Source: Actinomycetes bacterium (GTDB lineage Bacteria > Actinomycetota > Actinomycetes > Actinomycetales > Beutenbergiaceae). Taken from it: a DNA stretch of 5,597 bases. The stretch lies in assembly GCA_021793935.1 (NCBI GenBank), contig JAJYRV010000152.1, forward strand, positions 1 to 5,597. Reading direction: 5' to 3'. This document shows positions 1 through 5,597 of the stretch, piece after piece. Every line of letters begins with the position of its first letter. The stretch's first letter is position 1. The position numbers and the translations under genes were made by a program. The notes under the pieces are model-generated. The model saw nothing but the letters and a program-made list of their open reading frames with translations, searched no databases and was not told the origin of the DNA.

Positions 1-1
1 G

Positions 2-2752
2 GTGACGTGTTTCGCCGACGGCTACCTCGTGGGCGCGGTCCTCGACCGCCACGGCACCCGCAGTGGGCGGTACTGGGTGACCGAAACCGGGCTCGTCGTG
101 TTCGCCTCCGAGACCGGGGTGGTTGATCTCGACCCCTCGACGATCACGAAGAAGGGCCGGCTCGCCCCCGGCGAGCTCATCGCCGTCGACACGGTCGTGG
201 GCAACCTGCTGCCCTCCGACGCCGTGCGCGCCCAGATCGCCTCCAAGCACCCCTACGGGCAGTGGCTGCGGGAGAACCTCACCGAGATCGACGCCGACGA
301 CGCGTTCCGCCCCGCTGATACCCGCCCCTCGGCCGAGGTCGACCCGGCCTACCACCTCACCGCCGCCGGCGTGGACGCGGTGCGCGATCTCGCCGCCGGT
401 AAGGGCCTCGCCCCCGACCGGGTGGCCTCCCGCCAACTCACCTTCTTCGACCGCTTCCGATCCCAGCGCTCCCAGCTCACCACCCCGTATATCGACGCCG
501 TCGCCGTGCCCGCGCCCCGGGAAGTTTTCCTCGGCCCCGAACGCAACGTGCTGCGCGACGGCCCCGAGCACGCTCGGAAGGTCTCGTTGCCCGGGCCGGT
601 GCTCGCCACCGGTGGTCTGCAGGATCTGCGCGAGCACTTGCGGGTGCATTCGATCACCGGGGTGTATTCCACCGGCTCCTCGGCGAGGACCGGGATGCGC
701 AAGACCCTCGACAACGTGCGCTCGCATGTGGATCGCGCGATCGAGGCCGGCGCGCAGGTCCTCCTGCTGAGCAACCGCGGCGCGCGAAGCGGCGCGAGCA
801 TCGCCGTCCCCTCCCTGCTGCTGGCCGCCACCGCCCATGAACACCTGCTGCGCACCGGCAACCGTGGCCGGGTGAGTCTCCTGGTCGAGGCGGGCGACGC
901 GGTCGAACCCGTGCACGTACTGCGGCTCCTCGCCGCCGGCGCCGAGGCCGTCGTGCCCTACCACGGTGAGGCGATCGCGGGCGGGGAGGGTGCGGGCACC
1001 TACCTCGAAGCGCTCACGGCCGCGGTCCATTCGACCCTTCTCGAAAGCGGAGTCGCGGAATACCGGGCGTATCAGGGCAGCCGGCGCTTCCACATCATCG
1101 GCCTCGAACCGGAGCTGGTGCGGGAGGTCTTCCACGGCGCCCCCCAGGCACTGGGGACCCTCGACCTGGAGAATCTCGGCGAGCAGCTGGGCCGCCCCCA
1201 CCTCACCCTCGACCCGGTGCACCAGCTCCTCACTCCCAAGGCCGGGGAGGAGATCGATCTCGCAGAGGTGGAAAGCGTTGAGGAGATCCTCTCCCGGCTG
1301 ATCACCCGCGCGCCGCTGGAGATCACCGACACCCGGGCCGCCGTGGACCTGATTTCCCTCGCGACGGCCGAAGAGGTCCTGCTCACCCCGCCCGCACACC
1401 ACGACACGGTGGGCCCCGACGGGCTGCGCCTGCTCATCGACGAACTGCGCAACGTCAACCCACAGGTCCGGCTCCACGTCCGGGTGGGAGCCGACCTCAC
1501 CAGCGGGAGCATCGGCCTTGAAGCGATCCATGCCGGGGCGGACGTGATCGACCTCGTCGACGGCGAGTACGAGTGGGTGTTCGGCCTCATCTCCCTCGCC
1601 CAGCACTTCGCCCCCGAAGGCGCCCACGTCGCCGTGGCGACCCCGCTGAGCAGCGCGGCGGAGATCTTCATCGCCGCCGCCCTCGGGGCGAAAGAATACC
1701 GGCTTTCCCCCGCGGCGCACGCGGAGCAGGTGGCCGAGGACCTTCGCGAACTGCTTGCCCGGGCCGGGGTCCGCCGCCTGGAGGATGCGATCGGTCGGAG
1801 CGACCTGCTCGACTGGTCCGTGGCGGTGGAGCAGTGGGGCCATGCGGGGGTCGACCTCACCGCGATCCGTCGCAGCTCCCGGGAACTCCCCGCGCCGCCG
1901 GCCGCCGAGGACTCCCTGGATGCCACGCTCATCGGGCTGGCGAAGGACGCGCTCGACGAGGCCACGCCGGTACGGATCAACGCCTTCGTATCGAACACGG
2001 ACGTCTCGGTGGGGGCGCGCACGGCCGGGGAGATTGCCCGCAAATACGGGGCCGCGGGGCTCGCCGAGGACACGATCCGGGTGACCCTCACCGGTTCGAG
2101 CGGAGCTGCCCTCGGGGCATACGGCGCCCCCGGAATGACGATTATCGTGCAGGGCGAAGCAGGTGACTTCGTGGGGAAGGGCCTCAGCGGCGGGAAGATC
2201 ATCGTCCGGCCAGAGGTGACGGCCGGGTTCTCCTCCCAGGAGAACGTCATCGCCGGCAGCGCCATCGGATACGGCGCCGAAGCCGGCGGGATCTACCTCG
2301 CCGGAGAGGTCGGGGAACGCGTCGGGGCGCACAACTGGGGCGCGACCATCGTGTGCGAAGGCGCGGGGGACGCCGCCGGCTACCGGATGCACGCGGGCAC
2401 CCTCGTCATCCTGGGCGAGGTAGGGGTGAACCTCGGCGCGGGGATGGAAGGCGGGGTCATCTACGCCCTGGACCTCCTTCCCGAAAGCCTTCACCGCCCC
2501 GCGGGGAAATCCGAAGAGCTCGAGGTGGGGGAGCTCGGCGATCTCGACGAACGAGTCCTCACCGCGATCCTCGCCGAACACGCCGAGGTCACCAAATCGC
2601 GGGTCGCGACGATGCTCCTGGCCGATCCCGACCAACTTCTCGCCCGGTTCACGCGGATCCACCGACCGGGATATGCCCCTCACCACAACGGTTCACGCGG
2701 AGTGGCGGAAAACGCGTGGAGCCGTGTTCTGAACGCAACACAAACCCCTTAA
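2..2752 (+). CDS. GltB-like protein: divergent glutamate synthase large-subunit homologue lacking FMN/Fe-S motifs (5' partial)
   Basis: The 3' 916 codons of a gene running in from the left edge; the first in-frame GTG (base 2) lies mid-domain and is not a credible start. Canonical GltB (about 1,500 aa) makes glutamate from glutamine and 2-oxoglutarate using a glutaminase domain, a central domain, an FMN/3Fe-4S barrel and a GXGXG beta-helix. Visible order: glutaminase tail (residues 1-95, with VGAVLDRHGTRSGRYWV where the family has DRNGLRPxRYWV); central domain (about 165-400, LGPERNVL, IAVPSLLLAATAHEHLLR, LLVEAGDA); shortened barrel (about 425-605, LLTPPAHHD at 461-468, ending AIGRSDLLDW); GXGXG domain (about 655-825). 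The barrel lacks GGKSNTGEGGE, KPGEGGQLPG, SGHDGGTGASP and the CxxxxxCxxxxC 3Fe-4S motif. Only two Cys occur, C3 and C785. Homology is clear; loss of synthase activity is inferred. The uninterrupted frame and GC3-rich codons argue for a maintained protein. No gltD follows; pyk starts 23 bp downstream. Confidence 0.9.
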   Translation: MTCFADGYLVGAVLDRHGTRSGRYWVTETGLVVFASETGVVDLDPSTITKKGRLAPGELIAVDTVVGNLLPSDAVRAQIASKHPYGQWLRENLTEIDADDAFRPADTRPSAEVDPAYHLTAAGVDAVRDLAAGKGLAPDRVASRQLTFFDRFRSQRSQLTTPYIDAVAVPAPREVFLGPERNVLRDGPEHARKVSLPGPVLATGGLQDLREHLRVHSITGVYSTGSSARTGMRKTLDNVRSHVDRAIEAGAQVLLLSNRGARSGASIAVPSLLLAATAHEHLLRTGNRGRVSLLVEAGDAVEPVHVLRLLAAGAEAVVPYHGEAIAGGEGAGTYLEALTAAVHSTLLESGVAEYRAYQGSRRFHIIGLEPELVREVFHGAPQALGTLDLENLGEQLGRPHLTLDPVHQLLTPKAGEEIDLAEVESVEEILSRLITRAPLEITDTRAAVDLISLATAEEVLLTPPAHHDTVGPDGLRLLIDELRNVNPQVRLHVRVGADLTSGSIGLEAIHAGADVIDLVDGEYEWVFGLISLAQHFAPEGAHVAVATPLSSAAEIFIAAALGAKEYRLSPAAHAEQVAEDLRELLARAGVRRLEDAIGRSDLLDWSVAVEQWGHAGVDLTAIRRSSRELPAPPAAEDSLDATLIGLAKDALDEATPVRINAFVSNTDVSVGARTAGEIARKYGAAGLAEDTIRVTLTGSSGAALGAYGAPGMTIIVQGEAGDFVGKGLSGGKIIVRPEVTAGFSSQENVIAGSAIGYGAEAGGIYLAGEVGERVGAHNWGATIVCEGAGDAAGYRMHAGTLVILGEVGVNLGAGMEGGVIYALDLLPESLHRPAGKSEELEVGELGDLDERVLTAILAEHAEVTKSRVATMLLADPDQLLARFTRIHRPGYAPHHNGSRGVAENAWSRVLNATQTP

Positions 2753-2763
2753 GAGAAAAGGCA

Positions 2764-2769
2764 TAGGCT
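2764..2769 (+). promoter_or_regulatory. Putative -10 element of a leaderless pyk promoter
   Basis: TAGGCT fits the actinobacterial -10 pattern TAnnnT. Its last T lies exactly 7 nt before the A of the pyk ATG, so transcription would start at the ATG itself. No convincing -35 is seen about 17 bp upstream. The only purine-rich stretch, GAGAAAAGG ending at 2761, is 14 nt from the ATG, too far for an efficient Shine-Dalgarno. Leaderless expression is inferred from this spacing. Confidence 0.5.
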
Positions 2770-2775
2770 ATACCC

Positions 2776-4230
2776 ATGCGAAGAGCCAAAATTGTAGCGA
2801 CTATCGGGCCAGCCACGGAATCTTCAGAGCAGATCCGTGCGCTCATCGACGCCGGGATGAACGTTGCCCGGATCAACCGGAGCCACGGCGATGAAGATAC
2901 CCACACGAAAGTTTTCCACCGCGTGCGCGAGGCGGCGGAGGAATCCGGGAAAGCCGTGGCGATCCTCGTCGACCTACAGGGCCCGAAGATCCGGCTCGGT
3001 CGGTTCATCGAAGACCAACACGAGCTTGCTGAAGGCGATATCCTCACCATCACCACCGACGACGTCCCCGGAACCAAGGAACGCGTCTCGACCACGTTCA
3101 AGGGCCTCCCCGAAGACGTTTCCGAAGGCGACATCATTCTCATCGATGACGGGCGGGTATCGGTCAAGGTCCTCGAGGTCACCGAGACCGACGTGAGGAC
3201 GCAAGTCGTTATTCCCGGGCCCGTGTCGAACAACAAGGGCCTCAACCTCCCCGGCGTTGCCGTCAACGTCCCCGCCCTGAGCGAGAAGGACGCCGATGAC
3301 CTGCGCTGGGGGTTGAAGATGGGCGCGGACTACATCGCGCTGTCCTTCGTGCGCTCTGCCCGCGACTACGAGGACGTCGCGAAAATCATGGACGAAGAAG
3401 ACATCCACGTCCCCGTGATCGCGAAGGTGGAAAAGCCCCAGGCGGTCGACAACCTCCAGGAGATTGTCGAGTCTTTTGATGGGGTCATGGTCGCCCGCGG
3501 GGACCTCGGCGTGGAACTCCCCCTCGAAGAGGTTCCCCTCGTGCAGAAGCGCGCCGTGGAGCTGTGCCAGCAGAACGCGAAACCCGTCATCGTTGCCACC
3601 CAGGTGCTGGAATCGATGATCTCCAGCCCTCGACCCACCCGCGCGGAAGCATCCGACTGCGCGAATGCCGTGCTCGACGGCGCCGACGCGGTGATGCTCT
3701 CCGGGGAGACGAGCGTGGGCGCCTACCCGATCGAATCGGTGCAGACGATGGCGCGGATCATTGAGCGGACCGAAGAAGGGGGGATGGAACGCATCGCCCG
3801 GGCCGCGACGGATCCCCACACCCAGGGCGGGGTGATCTCCAAGGCCGCCACCGAGGTGGCGACGGTGCTCGGTGCCCGCTATCTCGCGACCTTCACCAAG
3901 TCCGGTGATACCGCTCGGCGGATGGCGCGCCTGCGCAGCGAAACCCCCCTGCTCGTGTTCACCCCGGTGGAGAAGGTGCGCAACCAGCTCGCGCTCACGT
4001 GGGGCGTGGTGACGTACAAGGTCGACGAGGTGCACACGACCGAGGACATGGTCGAACTCCTCGACCAGAAACTGCTCGCCACCGGCGCTGCGCAGAAGGG
4101 TGACGCCGTCGTCGTCATCTCCGGGGCCCCCCTCGGAGTGCCGGGAACGACGAACGCGTTGCAGATCCGTGAAGTCGGTGGCCCGACAACGCCGGCCACC
4201 CCCGCCTCGTTCCGGAGCATGGACCTGTAG
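2776..4230 (+). CDS. pyk: Pyruvate kinase
   Basis: Cytoplasmic glycolytic enzyme that transfers phosphate from phosphoenolpyruvate to ADP, giving pyruvate and ATP; it normally works as a tetramer. The 484-aa length is typical. Domain A begins at the N-terminus with KIVATIGPAT and the substrate-loop region ARINRSHG (31-38), then LVDLQGPKIR (64-73). The lid domain B covers about 70-165. The barrel resumes with IAKVEKPQAVDNL (216-227), which holds catalytic Lys217 and the metal ligand Glu219, then MVARGDLGVELPL (238-250) with metal ligand Asp243, VIVATQVLESM (271-281) with Thr275, and LSGETSVGAYP (308-318). Domain C (about 345-484) carries TKSGDTARRMARLR (374-387) and GAPLGVPGTTNALQI (450-464). 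All key catalytic residues are present. ATG 2776 is chosen because the family motif begins right after it. The position after gltB-like DNA matches the usual actinobacterial gltB-gltD-pyk order minus gltD. Confidence 0.97.
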   Translation: MRRAKIVATIGPATESSEQIRALIDAGMNVARINRSHGDEDTHTKVFHRVREAAEESGKAVAILVDLQGPKIRLGRFIEDQHELAEGDILTITTDDVPGTKERVSTTFKGLPEDVSEGDIILIDDGRVSVKVLEVTETDVRTQVVIPGPVSNNKGLNLPGVAVNVPALSEKDADDLRWGLKMGADYIALSFVRSARDYEDVAKIMDEEDIHVPVIAKVEKPQAVDNLQEIVESFDGVMVARGDLGVELPLEEVPLVQKRAVELCQQNAKPVIVATQVLESMISSPRPTRAEASDCANAVLDGADAVMLSGETSVGAYPIESVQTMARIIERTEEGGMERIARAATDPHTQGGVISKAATEVATVLGARYLATFTKSGDTARRMARLRSETPLLVFTPVEKVRNQLALTWGVVTYKVDEVHTTEDMVELLDQKLLATGAAQKGDAVVVISGAPLGVPGTTNALQIREVGGPTTPATPASFRSMDL

Positions 4231-4244
4231 GAAGAGCGCACGCC

Positions 4245-4289
4245 TCGCCCTGTTATCCCAGCCGTACCGGCGCGCGGGTAGCAGGGCGA
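4245..4289 (+). terminator. Strong stem-loop downstream of pyk, likely terminator
   Basis: Bases 4245-4258 can pair with 4276-4289 over 14 consecutive positions in RNA (including three G-U pairs). The core is TCGCCCTG against CAGGGCGA. Inside the loop, GCCG (4261-4264) and CGGC (4268-4271) close a further 4-bp helix. The hairpin begins 15 nt after the pyk stop and is followed by a weak U-rich stretch (CGTGTTTCTA, 4291-4300), as is common for actinobacterial terminators. It also lies about 60 nt past the stop of the convergent SnoaL-like gene and could serve both, but the reverse side has no clear T-tract. Confidence 0.75.
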
Positions 4290-4348
4290 ACGTGTTTCTA
4301 CAGCCGCGGCAGCAGCGAGATGATCATGAGGTGCCTGCCCAGGTGCGC

Positions 4349-4696
4349 TCACGCGTCTGCGGATCCCTCTCGATATATCTTTGCTCGCGCAATCTTCCCG
4401 GCAGCAAGATCGAAAACCGCGACCAGGCGGGCAGTCTTCGGGACCCCCTCATAGGTCCATTCCTCATTCATTTCGACGGCCACCACCTCGCCGCCGTCGA
4501 TTATCCGCTGGAGACTGAGGCGTGGCGTGATCGACTCCATCGCCGCGGTGAAGAATTCTCGCAGTTGCCCCCCAGGCACCGTGTAATCGCCGGTCACCCA
4601 GTCGGCCGACGGCGCGAAATCGTCGAGTAACGCATCGACGTCGCGCGCATTGAACGCTGCGACATGCCGGTTCACGAGATCATGGGCAGGACTCAT
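4349..4696 (-). CDS. SnoaL/NTF2-like small alpha+beta barrel protein
   Basis: 115-aa cytoplasmic protein with no signal peptide or membrane segment. The pattern is typical of the SnoaL-like/NTF2-like superfamily: an N-terminal helix with HVAAFNARDVDALLDDFAP (11-29), then an aromatic-acidic strand ADWVTGDYTVPG (31-42), a helix QLREFFTAAMESI (44-56), and alternating beta strands ending VAVFDLAAGKIARAKIYRE (92-110), the usual closing FxxxxGKIxxxxxY motif. Members include polyketide cyclases, ketosteroid-isomerase-like enzymes and many ligand-binding proteins of unknown role, so no reaction can be assigned. The ATG at 4696 is preferred over the one at 4726 because GGAGGTGA lies just before it and the longer form would translate that site. 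It is convergent with pyk and divergent from the small membrane protein gene. Confidence 0.85.
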   Translation of the reverse strand: MSPAHDLVNRHVAAFNARDVDALLDDFAPSADWVTGDYTVPGGQLREFFTAAMESITPRLSLQRIIDGGEVVAVEMNEEWTYEGVPKTARLVAVFDLAAGKIARAKIYREGSADA

Positions 4697-4700
4697 CTGC

Positions 4701-4708
4701 TCACCTCC
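4701..4708 (-). promoter_or_regulatory. Ribosome binding site fixing the start of the SnoaL-like gene
   Basis: On the minus strand GGAGGTGA is followed by GCAG and then the ATG at 4696. The GGAGG core is 7 nt from the ATG, a near-ideal anti-16S match and spacing. This decides for the 115-residue protein rather than the 125-residue alternative. It also contrasts with the two plus-strand genes here, which have no clear Shine-Dalgarno. Confidence 0.8.
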
Positions 4709-4812
4709 ACGTCCGGGTCCACTCAATCATGGCGGACCTCGGCAGAGCCACGCGATCCGCTGGTCCTGCGCCGGAACGGAAACCCAACCCCGTTCGGTCT
4801 GCCTCTGTACGG

Positions 4813-4841
4813 TTGTCGGGGCTGGATACGTATGAGATGCT
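4813..4841 (+). promoter_or_regulatory. Possible promoter of the small membrane protein gene
   Basis: TTGTCG (4813-4818, four of six matches to TTGACA) is separated by 17 bp from GATGCT (4836-4841, three of six matches to TATAAT). The latter ends 7 nt before the ATG at 4848. The spacing would again give a transcript starting at the start codon. The -10 match is weak, so this rests mainly on spacing and on the absence of a Shine-Dalgarno. Confidence 0.35.
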
Positions 4842-4847
4842 TACGTG

Positions 4848-5168
4848 ATGGACCAGGTCGCTTGGCTCACACTCGCGCTTGGCGTGAGCGGGATGACGCT
4901 CGCGCAGGTCCTTTTGGCCAAGTCCAATCCGGACGAGAAGATTCCTTTCTGGTGGGGAGAATCTGGTGACGATCCGCCGGTGGTTAAAAGGCTTCGTGCA
5001 CTGGGTTCGTTGTTGATGTTCGCAGGCGCGGTGGTGCTGTTCCAGGTCAAGGACCTGAACGGGGTTGAAATCCTGGGCGCCGTAATGGGCGCTTATACGC
5101 CGATTGTGTTGGTGGCAGTCATACACAACGCACGCATCGGCGAGGATCGCAGCGCCGCGCGGGGCTGA
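4848..5168 (+). CDS. Small three-helix membrane protein of unknown function
   Basis: 106-aa protein from ATG 4848; an in-frame GTG at 4845 would add one residue. No family is recognised. Three hydrophobic segments are visible: about residues 4-24 (WLTLALGVSGMTLAQVLLA), 51-67 (ALGSLLMFAGAVVLFQV) and 74-94 (EILGAVMGAYTPIVLVAVIH). The loop between helices 1 and 2 is polar and holds PFWWGESGDDPP (33-44), then a basic patch VKRLR (46-50). By the positive-inside rule the basic patch at the start of helix 2 and the C-terminal tail (HNARIGEDRSAARG) suggest which ends face the cytoplasm, but no topology is certain. There is no signal-peptidase site, so it is probably an integral membrane protein. It is transcribed away from the SnoaL-like gene and convergent with the gene at the right edge. 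Coding is supported by the clean hydrophobic pattern and the end-to-end frame, not by homology. Confidence 0.7.
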   Translation: MDQVAWLTLALGVSGMTLAQVLLAKSNPDEKIPFWWGESGDDPPVVKRLRALGSLLMFAGAVVLFQVKDLNGVEILGAVMGAYTPIVLVAVIHNARIGEDRSAARG

Positions 5169-5264
5169 ACCGACCCTCGACCGATCGCAACAAAATGAGT
5201 CAATTTCCCCAACCGGCGCCCCGCTGGGCAGCGAGATCCGCCCCAGAATCAGCGCGGACACGTT

Positions 5265-5597
5265 TTACCGAGTGGGGTTGAACCCGTCCCAAAGACCGAC
5301 TTCTGTTCGGCCATCGCTCTCATACATCACTAGTTTGTCCGCGCCGGATGCCCGCAGCTGTTCGAGCCTCGAGTCACGGTTTGCCTCCCAGGCCCATGCT
5401 TCTTCGAGGCTGTCTATGCCCCATCCTTCGAGGGCGCGTAGTTCTTCCAAGTAAATGTAGCCCTGGACTTCATCGCTGTTCTCAGCGAGGACCAGGTCAG
5501 GTTCATTTTCGAGCGAGGTAGCATCTGGCAGATTGCCGTAGGTCTGCCCATCGGCATTCTCTGGATAGTCGAAGGGGACGGCATCGTTAGAGGCATA
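5265..5597 (-). CDS. C-terminal part of a probable extracytoplasmic protein (5' end outside window)
   Basis: A minus-strand frame stays open from the right edge to TAA at 5265-5267, giving about 110 residues with no ATG in the visible part. Its start must lie outside the window or the gene uses a rare internal start. The visible protein is acidic and rich in turns: it includes PENADGQTYGNLPDATS, then EPDLVLAENSDEVQGYIYLEEL, a predicted helix around DSLEEAWAWEANRDSR, and the ending VMYESDGRTEVGLWDGF. The combination GQTYG ... EPDLxLA ... GYxYxxxL ... LYxxDGxTxIGxF is, from memory, a recurrent C-terminal module in actinobacterial and Firmicute secreted or membrane-anchored proteins, some beside M56/BlaR1-type peptidase domains. 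The module assignment is moderate confidence and its function is unknown. The second half could be misread as a separate 61-codon TTG-start gene, but the frame continues upstream without a stop. Confidence 0.65.
   Translation of the reverse strand, partial: YASNDAVPFDYPENADGQTYGNLPDATSLENEPDLVLAENSDEVQGYIYLEELRALEGWGIDSLEEAWAWEANRDSRLEQLRASGADKLVMYESDGRTEVGLWDGFNPTR

Noticed and set aside
1072..2265. 397-codon minus-strand frame opposite the gltB-like gene
   Set aside because: Its translation is Ser/Arg/Ala-rich low-complexity sequence, as expected for the antisense of a high-GC gene; the plus strand carries a clear homologue.
2751..2761. AAGAGAAAAGG as Shine-Dalgarno for pyk
   Set aside because: It ends 14 nt before the ATG, beyond normal spacing; a leaderless start explains the junction better.
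2974..4035. 353-codon minus-strand frame opposite pyk
   Set aside because: His/Asp/Gly-rich antisense shadow of a conserved enzyme; no start signals or recognisable domains.
4303..4327. Short palindromes GCCGCGGC (4303-4310) and ATGATCAT (4320-4327)
   Set aside because: Eight-base palindromes are expected by chance, and no spacing or repetition suggests an operator.
4100..4630. 176-codon plus-strand frame across the pyk end and the SnoaL-like gene
   Set aside because: It overlaps two well supported genes and crosses the terminator hairpin; composition is that of an off-frame reading.
4697..4726. Upstream ATG (4726) as start of the SnoaL-like gene
   Set aside because: The added residues GRGGEQ translate the Shine-Dalgarno itself; the ATG at 4696 has ideal spacing.
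5224..5246. Hairpin CTGGG/CCCAG between the two convergent right-hand genes
   Set aside because: Only a 5-bp stem with a long loop and no U-tract; too weak to call a terminator.
4701..5261. Minus-strand frame opposite the small membrane protein
   Set aside because: It overlaps the divergent promoter region and the better supported plus-strand gene; its translation has no coherent pattern.
5265..5450. Separate 61-codon gene starting at TTG 5450
   Set aside because: The same frame runs open upstream to the window edge with protein-like composition, so this is the tail of a longer gene.

Overview
The window is high-GC DNA with a strong G/C preference at third codon positions. Together with the pyruvate kinase sequence and the gltB-like/pyk neighbourhood, this points to an actinobacterium, probably of the Micrococcales or a related order; I cannot name a genus from sequence alone.

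Layout: (1) Bases 2-2752 (+) are the last ~916 codons of a glutamate synthase large-subunit (GltB/GltS) homologue whose start lies outside the window. (2) After a gap of only 23 bp comes a complete pyruvate kinase gene, pyk, 2776-4230 (+). It has no usable Shine-Dalgarno but a well placed -10-like hexamer, suggesting a leaderless mRNA. (3) Just downstream of pyk is a strong 14-bp-stem hairpin (4245-4289), probably its terminator. (4) Convergent to pyk, 4349-4696 (-) encodes a small SnoaL/NTF2-like protein with a clear Shine-Dalgarno. (5) Divergent from it, 4848-5168 (+) encodes a three-helix membrane protein of unknown function. (6) The right edge, 5265-5597 (-), is the open 3' part of a gene whose start lies beyond the window. 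Its C-terminus resembles tails seen in extracytoplasmic or membrane-anchored proteins.

The most unusual item is the GltB-like protein. Its fold is readable from end to end: the tail of the glutaminase domain, the central domain, a remnant of the FMN barrel and a well kept GXGXG beta-helix domain. However, the barrel lacks the segments that make the enzyme work. The cysteine cluster for the 3Fe-4S centre is gone (only two Cys in 916 residues, neither in that region), the Gly-rich FMN/2-oxoglutarate segments are deleted or replaced, and the conserved SGHxGGTGASP stretch is replaced. The small subunit gene gltD, usually found between gltB and pyk in related actinobacteria, is also absent. The frame is intact over 2.7 kb with normal codon use, so this looks like a maintained pseudoenzyme rather than a decaying pseudogene. 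The remaining genes appear to be ordinary housekeeping (pyk) or small accessory genes with no visible functional link to one another.
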